Assembly (NCBI GenBank): GCA_001986395.2
Contig: MQVO02000021.1
Span: 248,001 to 312,000, forward strand
From: Irpex lacteus
Lineage: Eukaryota > Basidiomycota > Agaricomycetes > Polyporales > Irpicaceae
Direction: 5' to 3'
Length of the DNA: 64,000 nucleotides
Made by a program: the position numbers and the translations under genes. The notes beneath the pieces are model-generated. The model worked only from the letters and a program-made list of their open reading frames with translations, made no database searches and was not told where the DNA came from. Positions 11,696-23,698 of this stretch are shown one piece after another. The first letter of the stretch is position 1, and each line of letters begins with the position of its first letter.

Positions 11696-12414
11696 ACGTA
11701 CAAGCCTAATAGTGAGAAATCTTTGAACATGACAAGGACGAAAGCATACCCTGGCTGTCAATAAACGTCACGACAACCACGAGCGTTATCACTTACGGTT
11801 TGCGCCGGAATACGGGATCTGCGTGAAAGATGGTGAGTACTTGTCAAACATTTGACAATTCTGTTCCAACCATAAGCATAGACACCCAGTTATATCGTGC
11901 AATCTCAATGCACGAACCAGCTTGCTGGAAATGCAACCCCAGCTCTTATGGTATCTGTCACCGAACATACGATATTCGCTTTGAGTTATGTGAGCCGAGG
12001 CCATCTACGAACTGCGCAGTCGTCAATAGAAATTCTATTGAAGATTGGGCAGTTCAGAAACTCTCGGATGAGGCCTCGAGGCATCTGCCCTCCCATTACG
12101 GTGATGGTAGAAGATGTTTTGTGCACGGCACGCGTGACACGAATATTCATGGACAGTTCGAGTTACGTACTGGTGTGAGTAAAGTCGATAAGAAAAGGTT
12201 GAAGTCTCTATGTGCGGTAATCGACAGCATCCGTCAAGGTGAACAGCCATACGGAAGGTTCTAAGGCTCATGGGATCGCTTTGAGAAAGCGCTCTGGTAT
12301 GATGGTGAGAAATTCAAACGTTCGCTGTGAGTACATAAAGCATAAATAGGCGAAGAGTGTTAGGCTTTCCCTTTCTCACATCTCTTCACGCAGGCCCGCC
12401 CCTGTGCGCACAAG
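11696..12414. other. Divergent intergenic region with an unsupported ORF
   Basis: Lies between the minus-strand hypothetical gene and the plus-strand helicase. A plus-strand frame of 144 codons (11830-12264) starts with ATG and is Cys-rich, but it has no motif or homology clue and is not called a gene. Confidence 0.35.
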
Positions 12415-15400
12415 ATGGTCGCCCCCGCCTTCACATGCGCCCTCTGCCAGGCGATATGCAACAGCGAAGCTATATATCAGAAGCATCTGAATGGGAACAA
12501 GCACAAGAAGCGTTTGCGAGGCAGTAACTCTATCTTGCAATGTCCTCTTTGTGAGATCGCCGTCACTGGACAGGCGGCGTGGAAATCCCATCTCAAAGGA
12601 CGGAAGCATACGAGCCGTGCTCGCGAACAGGGCGTCCCCTCCAAGGTCGAGCCGCAGGGGGCCGGGGCTACGGTGAAAGGACATCATTTCTGCGCAACGT
12701 GTCACGTTTATATTCGCGACGATATCTGGCCCAGTCATTTTGCATCGGAACCTCATCAGAGAAGGCTTCGGTTTGCGGCAGCTGTGGCTCGGTTCGAGGA
12801 GGCTTCGCGGGACAAGCATGGCGTGAGCGTATCTCATTCAGACGGACTGGACTTTGGCGTCTTGGAGATCGCTGAAGCGGCACATGGAAAGCAGATTGCG
12901 TTGACCATTAGTAACTCGGTACCCCTCTCGAACATCGTGCTTTCGGATGCCAAGCTGTTTTCTGCTTTCTCTAGGAAAGGTTCAAGGTGATTATTGTCGT
13001 TCAACTTACTGTCCGAGAATCTAACCCGCAACAGTAGTTTCCGAGTCACCTTCTCGGGACCCGTCAAAGTTGTGCATGGCATGGCTACTCCTGTTTCGGT
13101 CGACTTTTCTCATTCCCTCAGAGGAATCTACAACGACCGCATTGAGCTCTACTTCGAAGACAAGAAGCTAGGCCAAAAGTTTGCCATCATCCGTAGCCTT
13201 CGTGCTACCGTCGGTGAGCAGGCCGCCTATGTTGCCTTACAACCGGTTGCGCCATTCGTTCCTCGCAAGCGAACGGCGCGAGCGGTTGAACGGGACGTTG
13301 TCGCAGGAGAACGGCCTCCGGCCCTCAACGCGATTCCCTACAAGATCCCACTCCCTGAGTCGCCCATCCCAGATCGAATGCTCCCTCTTCTCTCGAACAA
13401 GAGCTCTATTGCTGATACGGTGACGCAGCTGCAAGGCGCTTTCCTGCCTGATCAATTGAATTGTAAAACGTACGGTCGGCACTACAAGACACTGTTGTGG
13501 GCGGAGGAATATCGCAGCGAGTGAGCGATGTTTCGCATTTATCACGATGCTCACGATGCTCATAACCACACAGCCAAGATCTACAAGTTTATGACATAGA
13601 GAATACTCCGCTCAATAGAAACGCTCATGGATCATTGTACTAGTATGTGTGATTGAGTCTTTTACCAGCCGGAGTCAACCTGATCCTCCGCTCAGTCTTG
13701 GCGTCCCAGGATTAGCAGAGAAAAGGCCAAGCGTAATAGTTGGTGAGTCGTCATACTTCCATAGCGGGTCTTACTTGCTTAACTTGCTACCAGGGGACAG
13801 CATCCTCGTGCAACCTACGAGCTTCGATCCCGATGCGGGCCAGTGGTTCAAGGGGTTTGTCCATGTCGTTCATCGCGATGAAGTTGGCATGAATCTCGAC
13901 GCATCATTCCGTGCTGGGCATTCTCCGCATCAGAGATATAGAGCGCGTTTCAAGCTTAATCGCTATCCCCTTCGCCGGCAGCACCAGGCTCTAGACACTG
14001 CCTTTAACCCGAAACGATTGCTGTTTCCGGACCCGCCTGCTGTAGCTCTGCCTCAGCTTCTCAGCGCCGATGACATCAAGCCTAGTGTACACAATCCGTA
14101 CATCGCAAATAACCCGCCGCAGTTGCGAGCCATTGCCACCATCGTATCTCTGCCGTCCGGTTCTTTGCCGTTTTGCCTTTTCGGACCGTGAGTATTTGTA
14201 CACTTGGCTTGCACACAATATACGGCTACTGACCTTTCTGCCTCCTTTCTTTATCAGCCCTGGCACTGGCAAGACTGTCAGTGTAGTCGAGGCGATAAGA
14301 CAACTCTTGGATCGAAACCCGAATGCTCGTATCTGGGCCTGTGCGCCGAGTAATAGTGCTGCCGATCTCATTGCCCTACGCCTCAAAGACGCCCTTACTC
14401 CTCGACAATTGTTCAGGTTCTACGCACCGTCACGTTTCAGGAATCAAGTTCCCGACGAGCTTACTGACTATTCCATCACCAATGGCAATGGTCACTTTAC
14501 CGTCCCTCCCATGCCTGTGCTCAAAGGCTACCGTGTTGTCGTCTCCACATGCGTGTCTGCATCGTTCGCACACGGAATCGGGATGCCTCGCGGGCATTTC
14601 TCTCACATCTTCTTCGACGAAGCTGGACATGCCACCGAGCCCGAGATCATGATTGGTGTGAAGACCATGGCGGACAACGACACGAACATCGTACTTTCGG
14701 GTGACCCGAAGCAACTGGGGCCTATTATCCGGTCTGCCGTCGCTAGAGAACTCGGATTGGACAAGAGCTATTTCGAACGCCTCATGGAACGCGAGTCGCA
14801 CGATATCGTAGCGGGAAGTGGTGCAACGTGAGTTTTACTCTTGGTATTTTGCTGACATTCGATTGCTCACACTGGTCATATATAGTGTTGTCAGACTTAC
14901 CCAGAACTTCCGCTCTCATCCCCAGATACTGCGATTCCCCAACGAGCGGTTCTATGATAGCGTATTAGAACCCTGCGGTGATTCGAGGGTTATCAATTCG
15001 TACATCGGGTCCTCGTTTCTGGCCAACAGGAAATTCCCAATAGTTTTCAGGGCGCTGTCTGGTAAAGACGACAGAGAGGCTAACTCGCCGTCATTCTTTA
15101 ATGCTATGGAAGTACTGGAGGTGAAGGCTTGCGTCGAGCAACTACGTTCTAATCGAGAAGTGCGAATAAGTACGTCGAACACCAACTCACCGTGCATAAT
15201 CACCTACTAACAACACCTCCCACCGACTAGCTGACGACGACATTGGTGTAATTGCCCCGTACCATGCTCAGTGCTTGAGGATACGTGCCTCACTGAAGCC
15301 CATTGCTGAAGGAGTTAAAGTAGGCAGCGTGGAGGAGTTCCAGGGTCAGGTGAGCCTAGCTGTGGCCAACTTCTCAGTACCATTCACTGAACCATAAACA

Positions 15401-15879
15401 GGAACGGCGGGTGATAATTATTTCTACCGTTCGCAGCAGTCGAGAGTTCGTTGAGTACGACCTCAAGCATACTCTAGGATTCGTAGCGAACCCTCGTCGT
15501 CTCAATGGTACGCACAGAGTGCTTTATGTAACATACTGAACGAACGCTTACGAGAATATTGCACCCAGTCGCCGTGACCCGTGCCCAAGCACTCCTTATC
15601 ATAATTGGCGACCCGTCGGTACTCTCGCTAGACCCCCTATGGCGTTCGTTCCTCAATTATATACACCAAAACGGTGGGTGGAAAGGGGACGAGCCTCACT
15701 GGGACACCTCTGCGCCCGTAGACGCGAACACCGCTTATGACCAAGAGGCTCGAGAAGCCGGACTACACGACATCAACGAATTTGCGCGTCGCATGGAACA
15801 AGCAACCATGGAGAACATCGTTCATGAAGACGACGACGACGAAGATAACACGGACAGACCGTGGAGGGAGCTGGAGTAG
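12415..15879 (+). CDS. MOV10/SDE3/Armitage-like RNA helicase with N-terminal zinc fingers
   Basis: Ten exons: 12415-12986, 13035-13520, 13574-13642, 13696-13742, 13794-14187, 14258-14827, 14886-15169, 15231-15349, 15402-15507 and 15569-15879, about 985 residues. The N-terminus has three C2H2-type fingers ([52 protein letters not shown]). Then comes the MOV10 beta-rich region ([15 protein letters not shown]) and an SF1 helicase core: motif I GPPGTGKT near residue 521, motif II DEAG near 643, motif [11 protein letters not shown], motif V region [14 protein letters not shown], motif [16 protein letters not shown] plus these blocks is the UPF1-like branch. Plant SDE3, fly Armitage and animal MOV10 act in RNA silencing and retroelement control, and an RNAi role here is inferred. 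The tail is acidic (EDDDDEDNT). Convergent with MRS2, stops 264 bp apart. Confidence 0.93.
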
Positions 15880-16143
15880 GGTATGATAGGGGAAGGCTAC
15901 ATAGTCTACGCTGATTACATGTGAATTGTACCAGGGCTAACACACTGTAAAGACGACGTGGGACTACGTGCGAGCGATGATTACTGAGTATGAAAATATA
16001 TAGATTGTTGAATGAAGCAATGCTAGTCACATAACAAGGAAATGCTGGCTGACGTCGGAGATAAGAGAGATATGACTTGATTTCGAGAATTGCAGCAGTG
16101 GGGGTGGTTCTATGTAGAGTGTGAGGTGTACTTGCATTAGCGA

Positions 16144-18456
16144 TCATGATAGCCCCTGAGGTGGTCGTCTCCGAAGGGGCAAAGGAAGCCAGTAGCGGTT
16201 GGACGGCTTTTTCTGAGACCCATGAGTGGAAGACAAGCCCATTTTTCGCATTCGCGCAAGCCTAACATACGAGTACGTCAGATCGAGATGACTGAAATTA
16301 GAAGCACAGAGTCAGCACTTACGTGACAAGTCCCCTCCACGCAAAGATACCGGCTATCGCTACGGAAAACGCAGACATCACACCAAAGGCATATTCATTG
16401 TCCTCGATATGGCTCTTCAGCTGTTGAATGTGTCCATTGTGAGCATCCCTGAATCAATGCAAGGAAGAGCAAGACGCACGTTCATCCCGAATAATCCAGC
16501 CACCAGTGTTCCTACACCAAGTCCCATGGTGAGAATAGAGACCTATAGAAATGCGGGGTAATGTGATCTCATTACAGAGCGAACGTGATCAATTGCGGGG
16601 AAGGCACATGCCTTGAGGTCCAGGGCCAACAAGGAATTACGGTTAGAGTCTAGGATCAACTCGACGATTTCTTGGGTAGATTGAACGTTGTTCTACGCAA
16701 GAGGTCAGCGGAATGGCATATGACAGGACTGGTGACAGAATGAATCACTTGAATATTCTCGGCTTCGTTCACGATTTCTTCCACCTGTTTGGCGAAAGAT
16801 TCTAGCAGCATTTCCATGTCCTCGTGGTCGTTCAGTGGTCGCGGGATACCACTTTTCTTGTCCGTAAGATACATGGCTGCAAGATCCTCATCTAAACATC
16901 ACAAGGCCAAGTTCAGTGCTGCGTCAACTAAAGCACGCAAGGCTCGCACCTTGTTCGAGGACTTCTTCCAATGACTCCTGTACCTGTGGGGCGTATAATC
17001 TGCATGAGCACGCATATTACGCCAGAATTGTGTAACACGAGGGCAACCCACCAATTTAGCGCGGTTCTGGAACCCAGCTAGCCTGCGAGAATAATGCAAC
17101 ATCCGTTTAAATCGATCGCGATCAATGTCATCTTCAAGCTCAGCCAATAGGCCTCCTATTAGATTACGTATGAATACCATCTCAGCTTCCAGAGCGCTCA
17201 GCACCGATAGAAGAATCGATTCAAGTGCTCTGCGGGAAGAGTAAACTAACACGCATGAGAGACGGCACGAACCACCTTGTACTAATCCACTCACCGAAAT
17301 TCATACGGTTGCCCAGTTGTTTTGGCCCTGAGATTATGCTTTTAGGAGCAGTGAACACGCTGTTCGAAAAATCGGTGAGAGCTGGCTCACTTCGAGATGG
17401 TACAGGAATACAGAGTGAAGTCTTGAATCAGCTGACCCATACGTGTCAAATAGAACCACCGTGTCGGCTTTGACTAGTGCACGTATGTGTAGTATATTAA
17501 CCTGAACAGTCGTTGTGAGTACTAGTGAGCGACATTTCACGTGAGGCATAATTGTCTTACTAGGATAGCTTCCTTTCTAACGAGAATAGTAGGTACCAGG
17601 TTGGGAATCCGGGAGTCGATTTTACGCAAATCTCTTGGCTAAACACCTTCCGTCAGCACGTAAAAAGCTGAGACTATTCTCTTTCAACCGTACATTGAGT
17701 CTGTGCTCGGTGCAAAGATCCGACTTCTTGAATTGACCAGAGATGGTCTTGACATTACCTACATTTCGGAGCGATGAGTATAATTTCGTACAACCGACAT
17801 GGATTCGTCTGTGTATAGCGAACGCAATTAATGACACCATAGTTGAGGCCGAAGTCGAAAGACCACATTTGCGACACGCTGTCTGTGTGACAACGAAGCG
17901 AGAGGTCGTGTAAATCCCGCATACGGTGTGAACGACTTGCGTCTTGCGGAGTACATAACGAAAGATTGGGTTATATTCAGCGAATAGGGAGCTTACCATC
18001 GGCATCGAGAATAGTGCCTACAGATCGGTCATTAATGCATCAGGTGTGCTAAACGAACAGAGAGCGAAACCGGAACTTACATCGCAATTTAAGATCCGTC
18101 GGCTGCCTCCCTTTCATAGCTTTTTCTAAAATTGCGACCTTCGCAGCCTCCTCTTGGTTATCCATTGGCCCGTTGAATTGCTCATGTTGAGGGCGAAGAC
18201 CGACCCCAAGCTTCGGAAGCCATGAGAGGCCCCTTCGCCCAGTGAGCTGCGTAGTTAATCCAAGCATACTTCTAGCTTTTGTTCGATAGGGTAAACCGCG
18301 AGCTTTGCTTTGGCAAAGCCTCGAGCTCAGGGTACTAGACATTCGACCGTGTAGCATTTGACATGTTCCTGAACGAGCGAGGGACCTGGAGCCAATTGTT
18401 GCGAAAAGAGGAAGTCCCATTACATGATTCACCAGCTTGAATGACTTCGCATACAT
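16144..18456 (-). CDS. MRS2: Mitochondrial inner-membrane magnesium channel, Mrs2/CorA type
   Basis: Thirteen exons: 18456-18081, 18017-17997, 17758-17694, 17638-17561, 17501-17391, 17338-17295, 17229-17052, 16983-16950, 16891-16749, 16692-16612, 16542-16480, 16420-16323 and 16291-16144. Phases agree and the product is 479 residues (yeast Mrs2: 470). Family blocks seen: PRDLRKIDSRIPNLVPTILV, ADTVVLFDTYGS, LLAELEDDIDRDRFK, YLTDKKSG, and the pore signature GMN at about residue 397 at the end of the first membrane helix (GLGVGTLVAGLFGMN), with a second helix following. The N-terminus is rich in Arg, Ser and Leu like a presequence; the ATG at 18420 is an alternative start. The intron after exon 10 uses a GC donor (GCATGT). 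The 238-nt intron after the 21-nt exon two is unusually long for this locus. Mrs2 carries Mg2+ into the matrix. Confidence 0.94.
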
Positions 18457-19209
18457 GCGATTTTAGACGAGGTTGACGTTCACGAGCGAGAACGTGAAGG
18501 TAGCAGCTAGTAGCAGACAAGCCTGAAGTCGCCTGACCAGCGCTTAGTGACTTGGGATCAAACACACGTGGCTGGGGACCTGCCTTTTTCGGACCTTTCC
18601 CGAAGCCCTCACCATCTCCAGTGCCGAGCTCGACATCGGCCAAGTATGTAGTATCTGTGTGCCGCAGACTGTGGCATTGGTGTTGAGAGGATTCTAGATA
18701 GACCACGGACACTAGTTTTATAGTCCGCTCACAATTATTCACTCCGTGAATACGCTTCAGAACAGCTCAGTCAAGGCTCCGTGCTGGCGGAGCTGGATAT
18801 GTTCCACCACGACTAAATTTGCTCTCCCAAACGCGGCGAGAGACTAACCGCCGACTAGTCCTGGCCAGGGACACAACGCACGTCTGGTAATGTATTACTC
18901 TCATCTCCGTCCGAATTTAATTCTTCAGCTCACCATGTGACCAAGGATCTCCGTAGATTTACGGCCTGCCGGTCCCTAACACGGTTTCATCTCCACAACG
19001 TGCTGTCGGTGATTGCACAACAAATATGTTTGTGAAGTCGAATCTTTCGGCAAAGTTTGCATCAGGCGCCTTCGTACCTCGGCTTTGGCCACGATGGTCC
19101 TCTCCCAGTGTCCTTCCCCCCTCCTTCCAAACTGTGCGTCATGACCCTAGGCGGGAGTTGCTTGTGAATGCTATGCATTTCCTCTCCCTTCTCCACCTAC
19201 GTATCCGCC
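18457..19209. other. Divergent promoter region, MRS2 and the NTase-like gene
   Basis: A minus-strand frame (18335-18742) carries a gene-like segment (GFGKGPKKAGPQPRVFDPKSL) but overlaps the MRS2 presequence exon in another frame and has no start or splice support. No other gene seen. Confidence 0.35.
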
Positions 19210-20002
19210 ATGGTCCACGAACTCCGCCGTGTTCTGGAGGCAGCCAAAGCGCTGCATACGCTTCTTGACGCCGCTGGCGTGCCCCATGCCTTCCACGGAG
19301 GATTTTTGGTTGCTTTGCTGGCAAATACGCCTCACTGTGATGTGAGTCTATGGGTCTACATCTCCCTGGTAAAACTCAACGCCTTACTCGGTGTTTCAGG
19401 AAATTTTCTGTATAGTGGACGGCGAGACTGTCCATCCGTTTCGCAGAGTACGGCAGGCTTGTGCAACTAGTGAAGAAGTAACTATACGAGCATCACCTTG
19501 GACGAATCGGTAGCTCTGTGTTGATATATTTGCTCACTGTCCCCTGATATTGTCGCAGGTTGCACGCCGTGTATAACAGACTTATACCTCCAATCGACGT
19601 TAGTATAACCTCCCTCTCCAATTATGACGAGCAACTGAAGTATGCTCTATAGATTGAGATCCTTCCCGCCGGTGAAGGGGGCCCACGTCGTCTGGACAAC
19701 ACCACAGTCACGCAAGTAGCAGGTATCCCTGTCCTGACCATATCTGAGTTTCTCAGGGCAAAAATCAAGGCATGGGTACTGTACGTGATCCAACACTGCC
19801 CTCACAGTCAAACGCTTATAGCAGGCCCAGTCGGCGCTTGGAACATGATGCGAATGACATCGTGTTTACTCTAAGTCAATATTGGGACCAAGTCGACATC
19901 AATCGCATACCAGAACAGGAAATGCCGGAGTTCGTCGCTCGTTACCCAGCTGTCGGGCCTGCCTGGTCGGAACTGAAGAAAAAGTACAGAATGTATGCCT
20001 GA
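19210..20002 (+). CDS. Unknown protein, nucleotidyltransferase-like
   Basis: Five exons (19210-19341, 19400-19509, 19559-19598, 19653-19780, 19825-20002) splice in phase to 195 residues. The pattern is AFHGGFLVALLANTP, then CDEIFCIVDG, then a later strand IEILPAGEGGPRRLD, then a helical tail ending near INRIPEQEMPEFV. A Gly-Gly followed by an acidic beta strand and a second acidic strand is the layout of minimal nucleotidyltransferase folds, so that is my structural guess; the second strand is IDIEI. Catalytic acidic residues cannot be confirmed by eye. Function unknown. A start at 19168 in the same frame is possible. The final exon could instead splice at 19992 and end two codons later. Confidence 0.7.
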
Positions 20003-21925
20003 CCTTGTTCACGACGAGCTCGACTGATCGCTCCTTTATAGGCGGTAGCATGCTACTGGCCCGTTATTCGGCCTCCCAAAAGTGGCAAGGGTGCCTACTA
20101 CACCTTCGCTTCGTAATAAGCACCAACGTCAAACAATCCACCTCACGGTGTGTATAACAGCCACAATCACCATTGTATTACTATCGCACATTCATACCGG
20201 ACAAATCGCATGCCACTAAAAGTACAGCCTAACCGTGCATCTCTTATACTTATCGGAACGCACACACATTGTCACCCCAATTCTCCAGACGCCGTTCTTG
20301 GTTCCGGTCAAGCCTAGAGCAAGAAGTGCTGAGGTACACGACATTCGGATCCGTCTACCGACAATTCATTTCTCAGTTATCTGCGTCAGCGAGGTACCAT
20401 ACCAAACGCTATTGACCACCGAGCATCAGCGCTCAGCAACTACACAGCTAAGACGCCCAGGCTGGGCCTTACCATCACATGCCGCTGGCTTATTGGGCAG
20501 GAGGCCCTCCCGCGACACTCTGACCCTGCCTCACGGCGGCTGCCGTTTCTACACAACTGTCTTCTGAATGGTGGCGTTAGGCAGCAATACGAAGTCCACT
20601 GCTTCTTTATTGCGATTACAGAGCACCTCACCAAGCAACCAACGGCAATTGTATTCTTCGAGGTCGAGATTCTCGGGAATCGGTAAGCATGGGTCACACA
20701 GTCGTTTTTATGTTCCAGAGAGACTGAACGTGGTATTCTGAGGAATCAGATAAGGCAATAACCGCACGAACGACACGCCATCTTCTGTCATCTTCTCTCC
20801 ACTTGACCTCTTGCTTGAGCGCCACGGGGAATCAGCAATCAAGTGGGAGACAGGGAATGCGTCCAACGGCAGGGTCGCCAGATCTGCACTTCGCTCTGTG
20901 GGGTAAATGTCCAAGGCTTAATTTTTCTCGCAGGTCTACAACCCGTCAGACGTCTCCACCCAGTTGTGTGGGCTTGCAGCTAAAACCTAAACACAAGCAT
21001 GGTCAGTAAGCTAAAGCGGGGCAATCACGGGAAATTCTCAGGACGATGCATGCATACTACCACACCGCCGCTCGTTTCGATTTGGACCGTCATGAGCCTC
21101 GTGAACAGAAGGACAGTGCAAGGTCAGATTTACGTCTATACTTCCCGGGCACATACACTGCGCAGGCGGCTACAGTGAGTTCAGGGTTGAATACGGCTGA
21201 CTGCATGCCACCAGCCGATAAGGGATCCAATGACCCGTTCCACGCTGCGATAAAGGCCGGCTACTTCCCTCGGAGCGTGTAAGTTTCGCATGATGGGCGT
21301 AAACGCCTTACGACCGCAGAAGGATCCCATGGGCAGTCATTTACGCAAGTACGGCACTGTCTTGTTTTTGCAAGCGTAGGTACAGTGGCTCCAACTACTA
21401 CTTACTTTCTATATTTGTCCGGCGTCGTCGAAACATGCTGAGCTCAGCTGCACTCACAGGAGCCCACAAGTGAATATGTGATGGAGCGCGGTTATCAGAA
21501 CACTAAGAGCCGTTATCTCTGCGGCATGTTATCGTGGCCGCACCTCACAAGCCTCACACCCCGGAGCTCGCAGCCATTCTTAGTGATTCTGCTTTCGCTA
21601 GAAGCGCTACATATAGATAAGCACTGCAGGCCTAAATTTGGTCCATAACCAGGGGGTCCGATGCATGAGCACTCCAATAGGTAGATGAACCTGCGGGCTG
21701 AGATCTCGTTTGTGGGTGCACCGAGTAGCAAACGAGCATAATGCAGGTGGTCCGTGAGTTAGTTGACATATGAAAGCAGTCTTATATTTATACGAAAAGC
21801 TCAGGACAATTGTCAATTTGTCACAGTATATACATTACGAGTGGTCCTCAGTTTTAGGAGGAGAGTATAGGTCTTGGTGAAACTATTGCTGCTATAATAT
21901 ACTACGTTTTCCGAACTTACGGTAT
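20003..21925. other. No gene recognised in 1.9 kb
   Basis: Short frames only. The best are 21046-21282 plus (begins MHAYYHTAARFDLD) and 20708-20914 minus (contains EDGVSFVRLLPYLIPQN). Neither has a motif I recognise nor flanking exons that fit. Composition is similar to the flanks. Confidence 0.35.
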
Positions 21926-22011
21926 GGTTCGATGGTGTAGTGGTTATCACTCCTGTCTTACACTGTCTAGGTGTGCACAGGCGGTCGTCAGTTCGATCCT
22001 GGCTCGAGCCA
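21926..22011 (+). tRNA. tRNA-Val (anticodon UAC) with 13-nt intron
   Basis: Folds as a cloverleaf. Acceptor GGTTCGA pairs with TCGAGCC. The D arm is GTG/CAC, the anticodon stem CCTGT/ACAGG, and the T stem GTCAG/CTGGC with loop TTCGATC. The loop CTTACA puts TAC (21959-21961) at the anticodon. A 13-nt intron (21963-21975) sits one base 3' of the anticodon, the standard place for nuclear tRNA introns. A five-T run at 22014-22018 is a Pol III stop. Confidence 0.93.
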
Positions 22012-22275
22012 CATTTTTACTTCTCTGTATCACATCTCTGAGTATGTAGTTCCCACAATTTTTTCTCCATGTTTACAGAAGTACGGCCAACTAATCTAAG
22101 ACTGTTTCTCTGCCATACCGGCTACATTAAACTCTATCAGTTCATTGTGGCGTCAATGATTTGATGCGCGTCCAGTTGAATTAGACGTCGTCGTACCTTT
22201 CTATCTTACCACCACGGCTCGCTACTTGCATACAACCTTTCTGGTTCTTCGTCTGGTTAGGGCCGACGTGGAATA

Positions 22276-23416
22276 ATGCCCATAATCACTGCATCCATTG
22301 ACTCGTTTCTAATAACTGGAATAGCTGTGACGGCGGGGACGTACTACCTGCTCAAGCGAAAACAAGTCGGCTGTCAAGCACCCTTCCGCGATGTCTTGAC
22401 ACTCTTCGTTCTCCTGCACACCCTCTACATAGTCTATGTCATAACACTGCAGTCACCACCCAACCTCTTTAGGTCATTAAATATACCTCTGAACGCTCAT
22501 CCTGACACGATACGTTCTACTATACTCAAGAAAGCTGGTCTACCGCTGAACGCGACACTCCCGAAACCAATGGAGAACCTTCTTACTAGACTCTCGTCTT
22601 TTGACGGTCGGAGTACGTACGTTCGGTGAGTGACAGTATCCCTAGTGCGCTCGTGATACTCTTGTGAGACTTACGGCTTGTTCGTCTTGGTAGGTTCGGT
22701 CAGTCAGTCATCCAAGACTGCGACTACTGTCGGAAGTACGAGCAGTACGCGATGTTTGCTTTGCCCAGACCTCTACTTCAGTACCTCCGAGAAGCCGTCG
22801 TCGTAGGTTTGTTAACGACGAGGGATAGCCACCGTGGGCAATGGAGAGTATGGGCAACAGTCGCGCTGGTGATCGGAGCTGTGGTAGAAGCAAACCATAT
22901 CACGTCCGTCCGGTTTACAATCCCGAAGAACGGAAAAGTATGGTTTGTACGTCACCTCTACCCTACATTACTTCCCCATACTCACCCTTCCATTGACAGC
23001 ATGCAGATAATTGCTGGTTCGCCCGTCAACTACTCTTCCTCGTCCTCCCCATCGCTGTGCACTGCGCTCCGCCTCATGCGCCAATTGCCGCTCACACTAT
23101 GATGCTGCAAACCAGAGCGTCCATTGAAGCAGTAGCAGCACGGGCCTCCGTCATCAGGTACATCCAAGGTGCGGTCCTACGTGACCCTGCTCTTCGCCAG
23201 TCAGCCGTGTCATGGTGGACTAGGCAAAAGACTGTCGGTGAATGGTCAAGAGAAGACGAGATTGTGCAGAAGACGGCGGAGAAGCTAGGATGTGGTTTCG
23301 TCGAGGGGGTGGGGCAGGCAGCTTTGGTCCCGAAACTACGGAACGTGGCAGAGACAATGCTGGCAAAGGTAGACCCAGACATGCACGCAGGACCCGCACC
23401 TGAGCATAAATCGTGA
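22276..23416 (+). CDS. Conserved fungal multi-pass membrane protein, function unknown
   Basis: Three exons, 22276-22625, 22694-22946 and 23000-23416, 339 residues in phase. Hydrophobic helices are visible near the N-terminus (SFLITGIAVTAGTYYLL), at VLTLFVLLHTLYIVYVI, at VWATVALVIGAVVEA and at LLFLVLPIAVHC. A Cys-rich CDYCRKYEQY sits between helices two and three. The C-terminal part is helical and soluble-looking (VGEWSREDEIVQKTAEKLGCGFVEG). The layout suggests an ER or other endomembrane protein. I do not recognise a named domain. Convergent with the oxysterol-binding protein gene, 282 bp between stops. Confidence 0.75.
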
Positions 23417-23698
23417 TTGTATCTGTTGTATTCCGATGTCTTCGAGTTGACTGTCGCGTAGTTTGCATGTTGTAGCATTACCACTAACTTATTCCGTCTT
23501 ATGGAAATGTCAGAGCACAGAGTCTCCAGGAAACGCATCATATTTCTATAGCAATAACGAAGGCCGAGCGTTGGTATCGGTGAGACTCTTCCATTGAGGT
23601 GCGAATGCAGGGTACTAACTGGTATATTACAAGAACATTGGTGAGATGAGGAATGAATTAATGTCCGGTGTCGTAAGTATAATGAAAATCCATATCCG

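Noticed and set aside
11830..12264. Plus-strand ORF of 144 codons with ATG
   Set aside because: No domain, no conserved pattern, and no sign of being coding beyond its length.
13643..13668. 26-nt intron in the helicase gene that would keep more coding sequence
   Set aside because: Too short to be spliced; the acceptor at 13695 gives a 53-nt intron with the right phase and family alignment.
18335..18742. Minus-strand ORF of 135 codons with a gene-like segment
   Set aside because: Overlaps the MRS2 first exon in another frame and has no start or splice partner.
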